A stretch of DNA of 64,000 nt, taken from Paractinoplanes bogorensis (GTDB lineage: Bacteria > Actinomycetota > Actinomycetes > Mycobacteriales > Micromonosporaceae). Position 1 is the stretch's first letter. The number at the start of each line of letters is the position of its first letter. The notes under the pieces were generated by a model. The model did no database searches, was not told where the DNA came from, and saw nothing but the letters and a program-made list of their open reading frames with translations. Below are positions 35,081 to 44,425 of this stretch, piece by piece. The stretch lies in the NCBI RefSeq assembly GCF_018829635.1, contig NZ_JAHKKG010000016.1, forward strand, positions 124,001 to 188,000. The letters run 5' to 3'. The position numbers and the translations under genes were made by a program.

Positions 35081-37441
35081 GTGACGCGGGAAGCGCTTCA
35101 AGCGACGGTGCCGGTGGGGGTCAGGATGACCGCCCGCCGCTACGTGCAGGCCACCGTCGCCGTCGCCGCGCTCGGCACCGTCTGGTGCGTGGCCTACCTG
35201 GGCTTCGGCATCGGCGCCGAGGTCGTCGCCTACATCTTCGTGCCGATCAGCACCGCCCTCGCGACGGCTGCGGTGCACGGGCTGATCCGCCGGGAGAATC
35301 CGGCCGCGCGCCGGTTCTGGCGGGCCGCCTTCTACTCGCTCAGCTCGATCACGGTCGGTTACACCTGGATGGCCGTGGACATGTTCGCCCACGCCGACGA
35401 GGTCCGCACCCGCAGCATGACCCCGCCGGCGGCCGCCTTCGCCGTCCTCGGCTTCCTGATCGCCATCTGGGCGCTGGCCCGGGTGCCGGTCGTCGTCGCG
35501 GCCGGCGGCATCGAGCGCTGGCGCATGGTGCTCGACCGGGTGATCGCGTTCCTGGGCTGCTCGGCCGCGTTGTGGTATCTCGGGCTGGCCCCGATGCTGT
35601 CCGCCCGCGAGCCGTGGAGCCGGCAGGCGATGGTGCTGGTCGGGCTGGCCCTGATCGTGGCCGTCGGGGCCGCGACCAAGGTGTCCTACATCGCCGGCGG
35701 GCCGGTCGACCGGGTCGCCATCCGGTTCATCGCGGCCGCGGGCGGCGTTCCTGCCGGGGTCGACGCCGTGCTCGCGGTGCAGTACGGCTACCTCGCCACG
35801 GTGCCCGCCCAGGCGATCGTGATGCCGCTGGCGCCGGTGCTGATCACGCTCGGGGTGGCCGCGCAGAGCCGCGTCGATCACGGGCCGCCCCGCGAACCGG
35901 CCCGGGTCGGGGTGCTGCTGCCCTACCTGGCCCTGATCCTGGTCGACGTGCCGCTGATCGCGGTGGCGTTCGGGGCGCCGCTGCGCTGGCCGGTGCGGGT
36001 GGTGCTGATCGCCGCGGTGGTGGTGACCGCCCTCGTGATGGTGCGGCAATACCTCGCGTACCGGGAAAATGCCCGCCTCCTGCGCAACAAGCGGGTCCAG
36101 GAGGAACGCCTGCAATACGAGGTCAGCCACGACGGGCTGACCGGCCTGGCCAACCGGGCGTTGTTCCGCGAGCGGCTGGCGACCGTGCTCGAGAGCGGCT
36201 CCCCGGCGTCCGTGCTGCTCATCGACCTGGACGATTTCAAGGCGGTCAACGACCTGCTCGGCCACGGTGTCGGCGACCGGCTGCTGGTCTCGGTGGCGCG
36301 GCTGCTGCAGGCCGAGGTGGGCGATCGGGGTCTGCCCGCCCGGGTCGGCGGCGACGAGTTCGCGGTGGTGCTGACCGAGGCCGGCGCCGGCGCCATCGAG
36401 CTGGCCGAACGGCTGGTGGCGGCCCTCTCGCACCCGATCAGCGAGCACCGTCTGCTGGTGCAGGCCAGCATCGGGATCGCCGTGTCCGGGCCGGAGGTCA
36501 CGCTCGACTCGATCCTGCGGGACGCCGACGTCGCCATGTACGAGGCCAAGCAGCAGGGCAAGGCGGGTTTCGTACGCTACGTGGACGGCATGGGCGAGCC
36601 CGTCCTGGCCCACATGCAACTCGGCGGCGAGCTGCGGCGGGCCCTCGACAACGACGAGTTCCGGGTCGTCTACCAGCCGATCGTGCGGCTCGACGGGCGC
36701 CGCGTGATCGGGGTCGAGGCGCTGGTCCGGTGGCATCACCCGACCCGCGGGGTGGTCGGGCCGGGCGAGTTCATCCCGGCCGCCGAACGTACCGGCCTGA
36801 TCGTGCCGCTGGGCCGGTTGGTGCTGCGCGAGACGTGCCGGCAGGCGGCCGCGTGGCTGGCCGAGTTCGGTCCGGACGCGCTGAAGGAGGCCGGGCTCAA
36901 CGTCTCGGCCCGCCAGCTGCACGACCCCGATTTCGTCGACGACGTGAGCGCCGTGCTGGCCGAGAGCGGGCTGCCCTGCGAGCGGCTGGTTCTCGAGGTC
37001 ACCGAGTCGGCCGTGCTCCGCGGCCAGCAGGTCTCCCGGGCCCTCTACGCCCTCGACAGCATGGGCATCCGCCTCGCGCTGGACGATTTCGGCACCGGGG
37101 AGTCGTCGCTGAGCCTGCTGCGCGCGTTCCCGGCCGCGATCGTCAAGCTCGACAAGTCGTTCGTGGACGGCATCGAGATCGACGACGGTCAGCCCGCTGC
37201 CGCCGACGCCCGCAAGGCCGTCGCCCGGGCGGTGATCCAGCTCGCGCACGCCCTCGGCCTGGACACGGTGGCCGAGGGGATCGAGAGCCCCGAGCAGGTG
37301 GCCGCCCTGCGCGAGCTCGGCTACACCCTGGGCCAGGGCTTCCACCTGGCCGAGCCGATGAGCGCTGACGAGATCTCCCGCCTGCTGGCCGCCCAGCAGG
37401 ATCAAGACCGGTTTCCCGTACGCGGGAAAGCCGTCCCCTAG
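35081..37441 (+). CDS. Membrane-bound GGDEF-EAL protein
   Basis: 786 residues. Residues 15-330 contain eight or more membrane segments, as in many actinobacterial GGDEF-EAL proteins. Residues 345-510: GGDEF domain with intact active site RVGGDEFAVV, so diguanylate cyclase activity is possible. Residues 520-770: EAL domain with EALVRWHH, the LDDFGTGESS loop and DTVAEGIES, so c-di-GMP hydrolysis is possible. GTG lies seven bases after TAGGGT (35068-35073). The last codons contain the motif TTTCCCGTACGCGGGAAA. Confidence 0.93.
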   Translation: MTREALQATVPVGVRMTARRYVQATVAVAALGTVWCVAYLGFGIGAEVVAYIFVPISTALATAAVHGLIRRENPAARRFWRAAFYSLSSITVGYTWMAVDMFAHADEVRTRSMTPPAAAFAVLGFLIAIWALARVPVVVAAGGIERWRMVLDRVIAFLGCSAALWYLGLAPMLSAREPWSRQAMVLVGLALIVAVGAATKVSYIAGGPVDRVAIRFIAAAGGVPAGVDAVLAVQYGYLATVPAQAIVMPLAPVLITLGVAAQSRVDHGPPREPARVGVLLPYLALILVDVPLIAVAFGAPLRWPVRVVLIAAVVVTALVMVRQYLAYRENARLLRNKRVQEERLQYEVSHDGLTGLANRALFRERLATVLESGSPASVLLIDLDDFKAVNDLLGHGVGDRLLVSVARLLQAEVGDRGLPARVGGDEFAVVLTEAGAGAIELAERLVAALSHPISEHRLLVQASIGIAVSGPEVTLDSILRDADVAMYEAKQQGKAGFVRYVDGMGEPVLAHMQLGGELRRALDNDEFRVVYQPIVRLDGRRVIGVEALVRWHHPTRGVVGPGEFIPAAERTGLIVPLGRLVLRETCRQAAAWLAEFGPDALKEAGLNVSARQLHDPDFVDDVSAVLAESGLPCERLVLEVTESAVLRGQQVSRALYALDSMGIRLALDDFGTGESSLSLLRAFPAAIVKLDKSFVDGIEIDDGQPAAADARKAVARAVIQLAHALGLDTVAEGIESPEQVAALRELGYTLGQGFHLAEPMSADEISRLLAAQQDQDRFPVRGKAVP

Positions 37442-37479
37442 GCGCAAGCAGGGTTGCTGAGCGCCTATAGTCGTGAAGC

Positions 37480-38022
37480 ATGGGGCTGGTGTTCATCCAC
37501 GACACGGAGTTCCGGCGCGACCTGCCGCCCGCGGCCCTGAACCGGGCCCTGGTCGCGGACGAGGCGCGTAACGCCCAGATCGTCGGCGATGTGGTCGCGG
37601 CGCTCGACCGCGGCCGGAACTGCCTGGTCCTGACGCGGTGGGTCGCCCATGTGGCCATCCTCGTCTCGCTGCTGGCGGCGCGGGGCCGGTCGGCGCTGCC
37701 GCTGCGGGGCGGCATGAGCTCGGTCGACCGCGGGTCCGCGGCCGAACGGCTGGCCCGGGTCGCGGCCGGGGACGGCGTGCTGGTCGTCGGCACCATGACC
37801 TTCGCCGGTCCGGGCGCGCCGGGGCTCGACACGCTCTTCCTGGCCGCGCCGATCTCGTACGACGGGCTGCTGGTCCAGTGCGCCGGGCGGGTGCTCCGGG
37901 CGGCCGGGGTCGCGGAGGTGCACGACTACCACGACCGGGAGGTCCCGATCCTGGATGCCGCCCTGCGTAGCCGGCGGCCGGGCTATCGGGCGCTCGGATT
38001 CGACTTCGCCGAACCTTCTTGA
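37480..38022 (+). CDS. Detached C-terminal lobe of a superfamily 2 helicase
   Basis: 180 residues. The sequence (FIHDTEF...VADEARNAQIVGDVVAALDRGRNCLVLTRWVAHVAILVSLL, LRGGMSSVDRGSAAERLARVAAGDGVLVVGTMTFAGPGAPGLDTLFLAAPIS, QCAGRVLRA, VHDYHDREVPIL) follows the second RecA-like lobe of DEAD/DEAH helicases of the type found in TOTE-like conflict systems. Motif VI is reduced to QCAGRVLR. There is no first lobe with Walker A, so it cannot be an ATPase alone. ATG lies eight bases after TATAGT (37466-37471). Remnant or repurposed domain. Confidence 0.65.
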   Translation: MGLVFIHDTEFRRDLPPAALNRALVADEARNAQIVGDVVAALDRGRNCLVLTRWVAHVAILVSLLAARGRSALPLRGGMSSVDRGSAAERLARVAAGDGVLVVGTMTFAGPGAPGLDTLFLAAPISYDGLLVQCAGRVLRAAGVAEVHDYHDREVPILDAALRSRRPGYRALGFDFAEPS

Positions 38023-38063
38023 CGTTTCGACGGCGCTCGCTCTAGGGTCGGTCAAACGATTGA
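38019..38063 (+). promoter_or_regulatory. Promoter and LacI-type operator of the SDR/E1/LacI operon
   Basis: TTGACG (38019-38024), spacer 18, TAGGGT (38043-38048), then TCAAACGATTGA (38052-38063) at the expected transcription start. Same operator core as at 26136 and 45994. Confidence 0.7.
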
Positions 38064-38082
38064 ACGACTCTGGGGCGGGCGC

Positions 38083-38859
38083 ATGCGAGTGGACCTCGAG
38101 GGGCGGGCGGCCCTCGTCACCGGGGGTGGCGGCGGGCTTGGCAAGGCGGTCGCGGCCGCCCTGCTCGAGGCCGGGGCGACTGTGGTCATCGCCGACCTGC
38201 CGGGTGAGCGGCTCGACAAGGCCGCGGCCGAGCTCGGCGCCGGCGTGCACACCCTCGGCGTCGACCTCTCCGACCCGCTGACCTGCCGCGAGGCGCCCGA
38301 GCAGGCGGCCACGCTCACCGGTCGGCCGCTGCGCATCCTGGTCAACGCGGTCGGTGTCATGAAGACCCGGCCGCCCGCCGAGATCACCGACACCGAGTGG
38401 CAGCGGACGCTCGACGTCAACCTCACCGGAGTTTTCCACACCCTGCGGGCCGCGGCCGAGCGAATGCGGCAGACCGGCGGCGGCAGCATCGTCACGCTCA
38501 GCTCGGTCGCCGGCCGGTCCGGGCGGCCCAACGCGATGGACTACGCCGCCAGCAAGGCCGCGCTGCTCTCGCTCACCCGGTCGGCCGCGCAGGCCTACGG
38601 GCCCGACGTCCGGGTCAACGCCGTCTGCCCCGGCGTCTTCCTCACCGACATGTGGTCGGGCATCCTGGCCGACCGTGACCGCGAGTTCGGTCCCGGCGCC
38701 GGCCAGGGCTACCTCGACGACGTCGCCCACCGCACCCCGCTCGCCCGTGTCGGCGACCCCGCCGAACTGGCCCACGCCGTCGTCTTCCTGGCCAGTGACC
38801 TCGCTTCGTTCGTCACCGGCCAGGCGCTGAACGTCGACGGCGGACTGGAGATGGACTGA
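38083..38859 (+). CDS. Short-chain dehydrogenase/reductase
   Basis: 258 residues. Nucleotide motif TGGGGGLG (14-21), NAVGV, active-site Ser in VTLSSVAG and YAASK (Tyr-x3-Lys), and C-terminal VTGQALNVDGGLEMD. First gene of a five-gene operon reading SDR, E1 alpha, E1 beta, VOC, LacI. Overlaps E1 alpha by one base. Confidence 0.92.
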   Translation: MRVDLEGRAALVTGGGGGLGKAVAAALLEAGATVVIADLPGERLDKAAAELGAGVHTLGVDLSDPLTCREAPEQAATLTGRPLRILVNAVGVMKTRPPAEITDTEWQRTLDVNLTGVFHTLRAAAERMRQTGGGSIVTLSSVAGRSGRPNAMDYAASKAALLSLTRSAAQAYGPDVRVNAVCPGVFLTDMWSGILADRDREFGPGAGQGYLDDVAHRTPLARVGDPAELAHAVVFLASDLASFVTGQALNVDGGLEMD

Positions 38860-39791
38860 TGGAGCCGCAGATGAACCAGCAACTGGCCGATCTCCACCAG
38901 ATGTGGCGGATCCGCATCCTCGAAGAGACGATCCTCCAGCTCCGGCTGGCCGGCGACGTGGTCGGGTCGGTCCACCTCGAGAACGGTCAAGAGGCGGTCG
39001 CCGTCGGCGCCTGCCGCATGCTGCGCCGGCCCGACGCGGTCTTCAGCACCTATCGCGGGCACGGCTGGGCGCTGGCCCGGGGCGTACCGCCGGAAAAGAT
39101 CCTGGCCGAGCTGCTCTACCGGCAGACCGGGGTCAACGGCGGTCGCGGCGGCTCGGCGCACTTCTCCGCACCGGAATACGGCTTCTACGGGGAAAACTCG
39201 ATCGTCGGCGCCGGAGCCCCGATCGCGGTCGGCGCGGCGCTGGCGGCCCGGTTCGACGGCAGCGGGCGGGTCGCGCTCACCGTCTTCGGCGACGGCGCGA
39301 TGAACCAGGGCGGCGTCACCGAGGCGATGAACCTGGCCGCGGCCCTCGACCTGCCGGTCGTGTTCGTCTGTGAGAACAACAAATACTCCGAGCTCACCCC
39401 GATCAACGACATGGTCCGCAACCCCGACCTGTCGGCCCGGGCCCACGCGCTGGGCATCCCGGCCGTCCGGCTCGACGGCAACGACCCGGCCCAGGTGGCG
39501 GCGGCGGTCGGCCTGGCCATCACCACGGCCGAGCACGGGCGCGGTCCGACCTTCATCGAGGCGTTCACGCGGCGGATCACCGGGCACTACATCGGCGACG
39601 CGCAGACCTACCGGCCGGCGGGCGAGCTCGAGGCCGACGAGAAGGACGAGCCCCTCGCGCGACTGCGTCATCTGCCCGGCTTCGACGAGGCTGAGCGCCG
39701 GGCCCGCGCCGAGATCGCCGCCGCCACCGAACGCGCGCTGGCCGCGCCCCTCACCGACCCGTCCACTGCCCGGGAGCACCTGTATGTCTGA
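38859..39791 (+). CDS. TPP-dependent 2-oxoacid/acetoin dehydrogenase E1, alpha subunit
   Basis: 310 residues, normal length. TPP-binding motif GDGAMNQG with downstream ENNKYS, and the active-site region STYRGHGWALARGV. Converts a 2-oxo substrate or acetoin with release of a C2/C3 acyl unit, normally onto an E2 lipoyl carrier. No E2 or E3 gene is nearby. Overlaps E1 beta by eight bases. Confidence 0.9.
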   Translation: MEPQMNQQLADLHQMWRIRILEETILQLRLAGDVVGSVHLENGQEAVAVGACRMLRRPDAVFSTYRGHGWALARGVPPEKILAELLYRQTGVNGGRGGSAHFSAPEYGFYGENSIVGAGAPIAVGAALAARFDGSGRVALTVFGDGAMNQGGVTEAMNLAAALDLPVVFVCENNKYSELTPINDMVRNPDLSARAHALGIPAVRLDGNDPAQVAAAVGLAITTAEHGRGPTFIEAFTRRITGHYIGDAQTYRPAGELEADEKDEPLARLRHLPGFDEAERRARAEIAAATERALAAPLTDPSTAREHLYV

Positions 39792-40755
39792 GACGGCCAA
39801 GCTCACCTACGGCGGGGCGATCAACGCGGCGCTCGCCCGCTGCCTCGACCAGATGCCCGAGACGCTGCTGTTCGGCGAAGATGTCGCGCTGCCGGGCGGG
39901 GTGTTCGGGGTGACCCGGGGGCTGCGGAAGGCGTACGGGGAAAGGGTCTTCGACACTCCGATCTCCGAGACGGCGATGCTCGGGGCGGCGGTCGGCGCGG
40001 CGATGATGGGCCGGCGCCCGATCGTCGAGATCATGTGGGCCGATTTCATGCTGGTGGCGTTCGACCAGATCGTGAACCAGGCCGCCAACGTCCGCTACGT
40101 CTCCGAGGGCCGGCTGTCGGCGCCGATGACCATCCGGACGCAGCAGGGCAACGCACCCGGGGCCTGCGCGCAGCATTCGCAGAATCTGGAGGCGCTGCTG
40201 CTGCACGTGCCGGGCATCCGGGTCGCGATGCCGGTGCAGGCGCAAGACGCGTACGACATCACCCTCTCCGCGGTCGCCAACGACGACCCGGTCGTGGTGA
40301 TCGAAAACCGCACGCTCTACGCCGGGGCCAAGGCCGAGGTGCAGATCGGCGGTCCGGTCGCCCCGATCGGCGGGCACCGTCTGCGCCGCGCGGGCGACGA
40401 CGTCACCGTGGTCACGTGGGGCGCGATCATCTCGTCGGTCGAGGCCGCGGTCGACTCGACCGGCGTCAGCGCCGACGTGATCGAGGCGGTGTGGCTCAAC
40501 CCGTTCGACACCGAGGCGGTGCTGGCCAGCGTCCGGCGCACGGGTCGCCTGCTGGTGGTGCACGAGGCGAATCTGACCGGCGGGTTCGGGGCCGAGGTGG
40601 TCGCCCGCGTGGTCGAGTCGGGCGTGTCGTTGCGCTCCGCGCCGCGCCGTGTCGGAGCTCTGGATTCGCGCATCCCGGCCGCGGTACAGCTGGCCCAGGC
40701 CGTGCTGCCCCAGACTTCCACGGTTGCGGCGGCGCTGGTGGAGATCACCGGATGA
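39784..40755 (+). CDS. TPP-dependent dehydrogenase E1, beta subunit
   Basis: 323 residues. Beta-subunit features: TLLFGEDVALPGGVFGVTRGL, FDTPISETAMLGAAVGAAMMGRRPIVEIMWADF, and RTQQGNAPGACAQHSQNLEALLLHVPG. ATG 39784 is inside the end of E1 alpha. Forms the alpha2-beta2 core with 38859. Carries a CGTACGGGGAAA variant motif. Confidence 0.9.
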   Translation: MSETAKLTYGGAINAALARCLDQMPETLLFGEDVALPGGVFGVTRGLRKAYGERVFDTPISETAMLGAAVGAAMMGRRPIVEIMWADFMLVAFDQIVNQAANVRYVSEGRLSAPMTIRTQQGNAPGACAQHSQNLEALLLHVPGIRVAMPVQAQDAYDITLSAVANDDPVVVIENRTLYAGAKAEVQIGGPVAPIGGHRLRRAGDDVTVVTWGAIISSVEAAVDSTGVSADVIEAVWLNPFDTEAVLASVRRTGRLLVVHEANLTGGFGAEVVARVVESGVSLRSAPRRVGALDSRIPAAVQLAQAVLPQTSTVAAALVEITG

Positions 40756-41228
40756 GAGGCGTCTGGCATTTCAGCTTCACGGTGGCCGACATCGACCGCT
40801 CGGTGGCCTTCTATCGCGACCTGCTCGGCTTCGAGCTCGTGCACCAGCAGGAGCAGAACAACGACTACACCCGCCGGCTGGTCGGCTACGACGACGCCGA
40901 CCTGCGCATCGCCCAGCTGCGGGTGCCGGGCCAGCCCCGCGGGCTCTCGACCCACGATCTGGAGCTGGTCGAATACCGTACGCCGCGCGGCGAACCGTTC
41001 GGTCCCGGCCACCGTCATCGCCCCGGCGCCGCGCACCTGGCCATGTGTGTGGAAGATGCGCTCGCCGAGCACGCCCGCCTCGTCGATAATGGCGTGCGGT
41101 TCGTGAGCCCGCCGCAAGAGATCACCGCGGGCATCAACCGGGGCGGTTACACCTGTTACTTCACCGACCCGGACGACATCACGCTGGAGCTGGTGCAACC
41201 ACCGGTTCGGACGGGGGACATGGGATGA
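40752..41228 (+). CDS. VOC-family protein (glyoxalase-like)
   Basis: 158 residues. FSFTVADIDRSVAFYRDLLGFELVHQQEQNN at the start and TCYFTDPDDITLELVQPP at the end are the two VOC half-sites; His, Glu metal ligands are in position (HFSFTV, LELVQ). Overlaps E1 beta and LacI genes by four bases each. Possibly an isomerase, dioxygenase or epimerase acting on the same pathway. Confidence 0.85.
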   Translation: MRGVWHFSFTVADIDRSVAFYRDLLGFELVHQQEQNNDYTRRLVGYDDADLRIAQLRVPGQPRGLSTHDLELVEYRTPRGEPFGPGHRHRPGAAHLAMCVEDALAEHARLVDNGVRFVSPPQEITAGINRGGYTCYFTDPDDITLELVQPPVRTGDMG

Positions 41229-42241
41229 CGACGCGTCGCGTGACGTTGGTGGATGTCGCGCGGCTGGCGGGCGTCGACAAGGCGATCGTGTCGCGGGTGG
41301 TCAACGCGGACCCGAGCCTCGTCATCCGCCCCGACACCCGCGAGCGGGTGCTCGAGGCGATCAGCAACCTGGGCTACCGGCCCAACGTCGCCGCGCGCAG
41401 CCTGCGCACCGCCAAGGCGGGCACGCTCGGCCTGGTCATCCCCGACTTCGCCAACCCGGTCTACGCCGAGATCATCACCGGTGCCGAGAGCGCCGCCCTG
41501 GCCCGCGGTCACGTGCTGGTGACCGGCTCGTCCACCGGCGCCCACTCCAGCATGGACCGCTACCTCGACCTGCTCGGCCAGGGCCGTGTCGACGGGCTCA
41601 TGCTGGCCGGCCCGACCACCGCCCGCGAGCAGCAGAAACTCGAGAGCCTGGGCCTGCCCTGGATGATGGTCAACCGCCGCGACACGGGCGAGCACCACCG
41701 CTTCGTGATCCTCGACGACGCCCAGGCGGCCAAACTCGCCGTCGAGCACCTCCTCGAGCTCGGCCACCGCCACATCGTCCACGTGGCCGGCCCGTTCGGT
41801 GCCGACACGGCCCGCCGCCGCGCGACCGGTTACCGCCAGGCGATGAAGAACAGCACCCATCCCGTACGTGCGGAAGACATCGCCCGCGGCGACTACACCC
41901 CCCGCGGCGGCGCCGAGGCCACGGCCGAACTGCTGCGCAAGAGCCCCGGCGCGACCGCCGTCTTCGTGGCCAACGTGGCCATGGCCGTCGGCGTGCTCGA
42001 CACCCTGCGCCGGGCCGGCCTGCGCGTCCCCGAAGACGTCTCGGTCGTCGCGGTCCACGACCTGCCCCTGGCCGAGCATCTCGTGCCGGCCCTCACCACC
42101 GTGCGCATGCCGTTGCAGGAACTCGGTGCCCGGGCCGTCGACCTGCTGCTGACCAGTTCCCCCGAAGACGAGGTGGCCGAGGTCGTCGGCACCGCGATGG
42201 AACTCGTCTACCGGGAGTCCACCGCCCCCGCCCGCCCCTGA
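41225..42241 (+). CDS. LacI-family transcriptional regulator
   Basis: 338 residues. N-terminal helix-turn-helix VTLVDVARLAGVDKAIVSRVVNADPSLVIRPDTRERVLEAISNLGYRPNVAARSLR (about 6-62) then a periplasmic-binding-like effector domain (TLGLVIPDFANPVYAEIITGAE). Last gene of the operon; likely recognises the TCAAACGATTGA sites at 26136, 38052 and 45994 and is released by a pathway metabolite. That link is inference from position and operator type. Confidence 0.92.
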   Translation: MTTRRVTLVDVARLAGVDKAIVSRVVNADPSLVIRPDTRERVLEAISNLGYRPNVAARSLRTAKAGTLGLVIPDFANPVYAEIITGAESAALARGHVLVTGSSTGAHSSMDRYLDLLGQGRVDGLMLAGPTTAREQQKLESLGLPWMMVNRRDTGEHHRFVILDDAQAAKLAVEHLLELGHRHIVHVAGPFGADTARRRATGYRQAMKNSTHPVRAEDIARGDYTPRGGAEATAELLRKSPGATAVFVANVAMAVGVLDTLRRAGLRVPEDVSVVAVHDLPLAEHLVPALTTVRMPLQELGARAVDLLLTSSPEDEVAEVVGTAMELVYRESTAPARP

Positions 42242-42242
42242 C

Positions 42243-43118
42243 CTACTTGGCAACCGCCTTCTTGGCCGCGTCGCGGGCGGCCGGCATGGCGGCCCATTCG
42301 GCGGCGACGGCAGCCAGTTCGGCGCGGTGGCGGTCGGCGAATTCCTTCACCACTGGCTCGCTCGCGGTCGCCAGGGCATCGGCGTTGGCTTTCCGGCACA
42401 GCCCGTCCGCGGCCGCCACTCTCTTCTCCAGCGCCACTGCCTCCGACCAACCCGGGCCGTTCGGCACCCGGTGGACGACCGCCTGAAACTTCAGCTCGAC
42501 CTGGCGGTGGGCGTCGCTGAAACTGTCGACCGGCATGCCGGCGACGTGTGTCATGCAGGTGCTGTACCACCCGATCAGGCGGGGCTCCCACTCGTGGCGG
42601 ATCGTCGCTTGGTCATCGAGAAACTCCTGTTCCAGGGTGTCCCGTCCCGAGGGGCGAGGCCGGCCGTCCATCGAAGCCAGCTCCATCTGGCATTCGCCGA
42701 ACCTGGCGATGCGACGACGCTCGGCATCGGTCATTCTCGGCGCCGGACCGTCCTGGAATCCGGCTCCCTCCAGGTATCGACGAGCGATACCGAAGTCGGT
42801 CATCGCGGGCGCGAACAACCACGGCAGATCGACGGCTCCGGTCTCGAAAACACCGCTGGGCGGCGTCCAGTCATCCACGGCGTCGTCGATACCCTTCCGC
42901 TCGGCGCATGCGGCGTACGCGGCCTGCATGACGTAGTGCTGCGCCTCCCAGCCGGCGGCCCGCTGCTCCGGCGAGCCGTAGATCCGAGCAACGACATCGG
43001 CCATCAGAGCCGGTCCGGAGCGGCCGTCGACCGGGATGGCGGTCGAAGGCGATGCGTCGCCTCCGAGGGCCGCCACCGCCGCTCCGGCAACGGCCAGGAC
43101 CGCAAACGCCCTGATCAC
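42243..43118 (-). CDS. Secreted protein of unknown function
   Basis: 291 residues. Signal-peptide-like N-terminus MIRAFAVLAVAGAAVAALGGDA; the rest is helical and rich in Ala/Arg/Glu with several Cys (YAACAERKG, RFGECQMEL, YSTCMTHV, DGLCRKA) that could form two disulfides. GTG start with GAAGAGAG upstream. I do not recognise a family. Confidence 0.7.
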   Translation of the reverse strand: MIRAFAVLAVAGAAVAALGGDASPSTAIPVDGRSGPALMADVVARIYGSPEQRAAGWEAQHYVMQAAYAACAERKGIDDAVDDWTPPSGVFETGAVDLPWLFAPAMTDFGIARRYLEGAGFQDGPAPRMTDAERRRIARFGECQMELASMDGRPRPSGRDTLEQEFLDDQATIRHEWEPRLIGWYSTCMTHVAGMPVDSFSDAHRQVELKFQAVVHRVPNGPGWSEAVALEKRVAAADGLCRKANADALATASEPVVKEFADRHRAELAAVAAEWAAMPAARDAAKKAVAK

Positions 43119-43225
43119 AGCGATCTCTCTTCCTGAAGGCGCCAGACATCTGTGCCGTGTCCAACGATTCGGGACCGTCGACGGACCGGCGACTCCCGGC
43201 TCGCGCGAACCGATACCGTGACGCG

Positions 43226-44425
43226 GTGATGGAGACGGTGCACCGGGTCCGGCTCGACGCGCCGGTCGAACGGCTGGTCGCCCATCCGCGCCTGGCGCTG
43301 GTCGCCGGCGTGGATGTGACCCGGCCGGCGGTGTACGTGTGGGATCTCGACCTGCGACTGGTCGGGGCAGTCAGTGCCGACGCTGACAGCTACGGCAACC
43401 TGCCCGTCTGGGAGCGGCACCGACAAGTACCCGAGCTGGCGTGGCACCCGCACGAGCCGGTGCTCCTGGTTGCCGCGGGTGGCGTGCTGTCGCGGTGGAC
43501 CCCCGACGGCGTTACGACTCGGCCGGCCGGATATCGGAGCATCGCCTTCAGCCCGGACGGCGGCACGGTGTGGGCATCACCCGCGCGTGACGGTGGCGAG
43601 GATGCCTGGCTGGCATCGGATGCGGTCGATCATGACGACGGCGTGGTCGGCACCGGACCGCGCTGGGATACCGGCGTGGCCGAGCATCCGGCCGGCGGCC
43701 TCGTCCTCACCCTGGCCAGCGACCAGGGCGCAACGCTGGGCCTGTTCGCGCGGAGCGAGGATCGAAGCATGCGAATCCGCGGCCGAGCGCTCGTGCTCGA
43801 CGCCGATGGGTACGAGACCCCGGTCTGGGCTCCGGACGGACGGCGCTTCGCGGTGCGCGGCAACTCCTATGTGCAGTCGCTGGATGTGTACTCGTTTCCC
43901 GGGCTGGAGCGGCAGTTGGCCCTCACCCTGCGGGAGCCGGCTCCGGCATCGACTCCGCCGGATTGGACCGAGTTCGCTTTGGACTGGCTGCGGAGAGACA
44001 TCGCGTTCGGCCACGACCCGGACGTCCTGTGGATCGGTACTCCGGAGGGTGCGTTGCTCGCGCTTGACCTGGCCGCCGGGACGGTCACCGCTCACCCGGT
44101 GGGCGACGCCGGAGTGACCGCGCTGGCTCGCACGGCGAGCGGCCAGTTGGTCGTGGCTGACCGCGACGGCTGCGTGGCCCTGCTGTCTGTGCCAGGCGTC
44201 CCGGTCGCCCCGGATTCCGACGGAGTGGCCGCGTTCATCACCGGTACCGAGCCGATCGACGCCACGGGCTACCTGTGGGACGAGCTCGAGCTGACCGACG
44301 GCGTGCGGACATGGCGTGACGACGACCTGGACCGCGTGGTCGAGGCCGACGACGATGACCCGACGTGGCTGCGCCTGCAGGCCGCGATCAATCAGTTCGG
44401 CCGTGGTCGCGCTGAGCATCCGTAA
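43226..44425 (+). CDS. WD40-like beta-propeller protein
   Basis: About 399 residues. Repeated strands such as LVAGVDVTRPAVYVWDLDLRLVGAV, PELAWHPHEPVLLVAAGGVLSRW, YRSIAFSPDGGTVWAS, PVWAPDGRRFAVRG and DVLWIGTPEGALLALDL are WD40/TolB-like propeller blades. No signal peptide, so probably cytoplasmic. GTG 43226 lies six bases after TACCGT (43214-43219), a leaderless pattern. Overlaps the end of the muconolactone isomerase-like gene on the other strand by 38 bases. Confidence 0.72.
   Translation: MMETVHRVRLDAPVERLVAHPRLALVAGVDVTRPAVYVWDLDLRLVGAVSADADSYGNLPVWERHRQVPELAWHPHEPVLLVAAGGVLSRWTPDGVTTRPAGYRSIAFSPDGGTVWASPARDGGEDAWLASDAVDHDDGVVGTGPRWDTGVAEHPAGGLVLTLASDQGATLGLFARSEDRSMRIRGRALVLDADGYETPVWAPDGRRFAVRGNSYVQSLDVYSFPGLERQLALTLREPAPASTPPDWTEFALDWLRRDIAFGHDPDVLWIGTPEGALLALDLAAGTVTAHPVGDAGVTALARTASGQLVVADRDGCVALLSVPGVPVAPDSDGVAAFITGTEPIDATGYLWDELELTDGVRTWRDDDLDRVVEADDDDPTWLRLQAAINQFGRGRAEHP

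Noticed and set aside
37412..37429. TTTCCCGTACGCGGGAAA as a terminator at the end of the GGDEF-EAL gene
   Set aside because: The palindrome lies within the coding sequence before the stop codon and is a copy of the dispersed motif; there is no T-tract.
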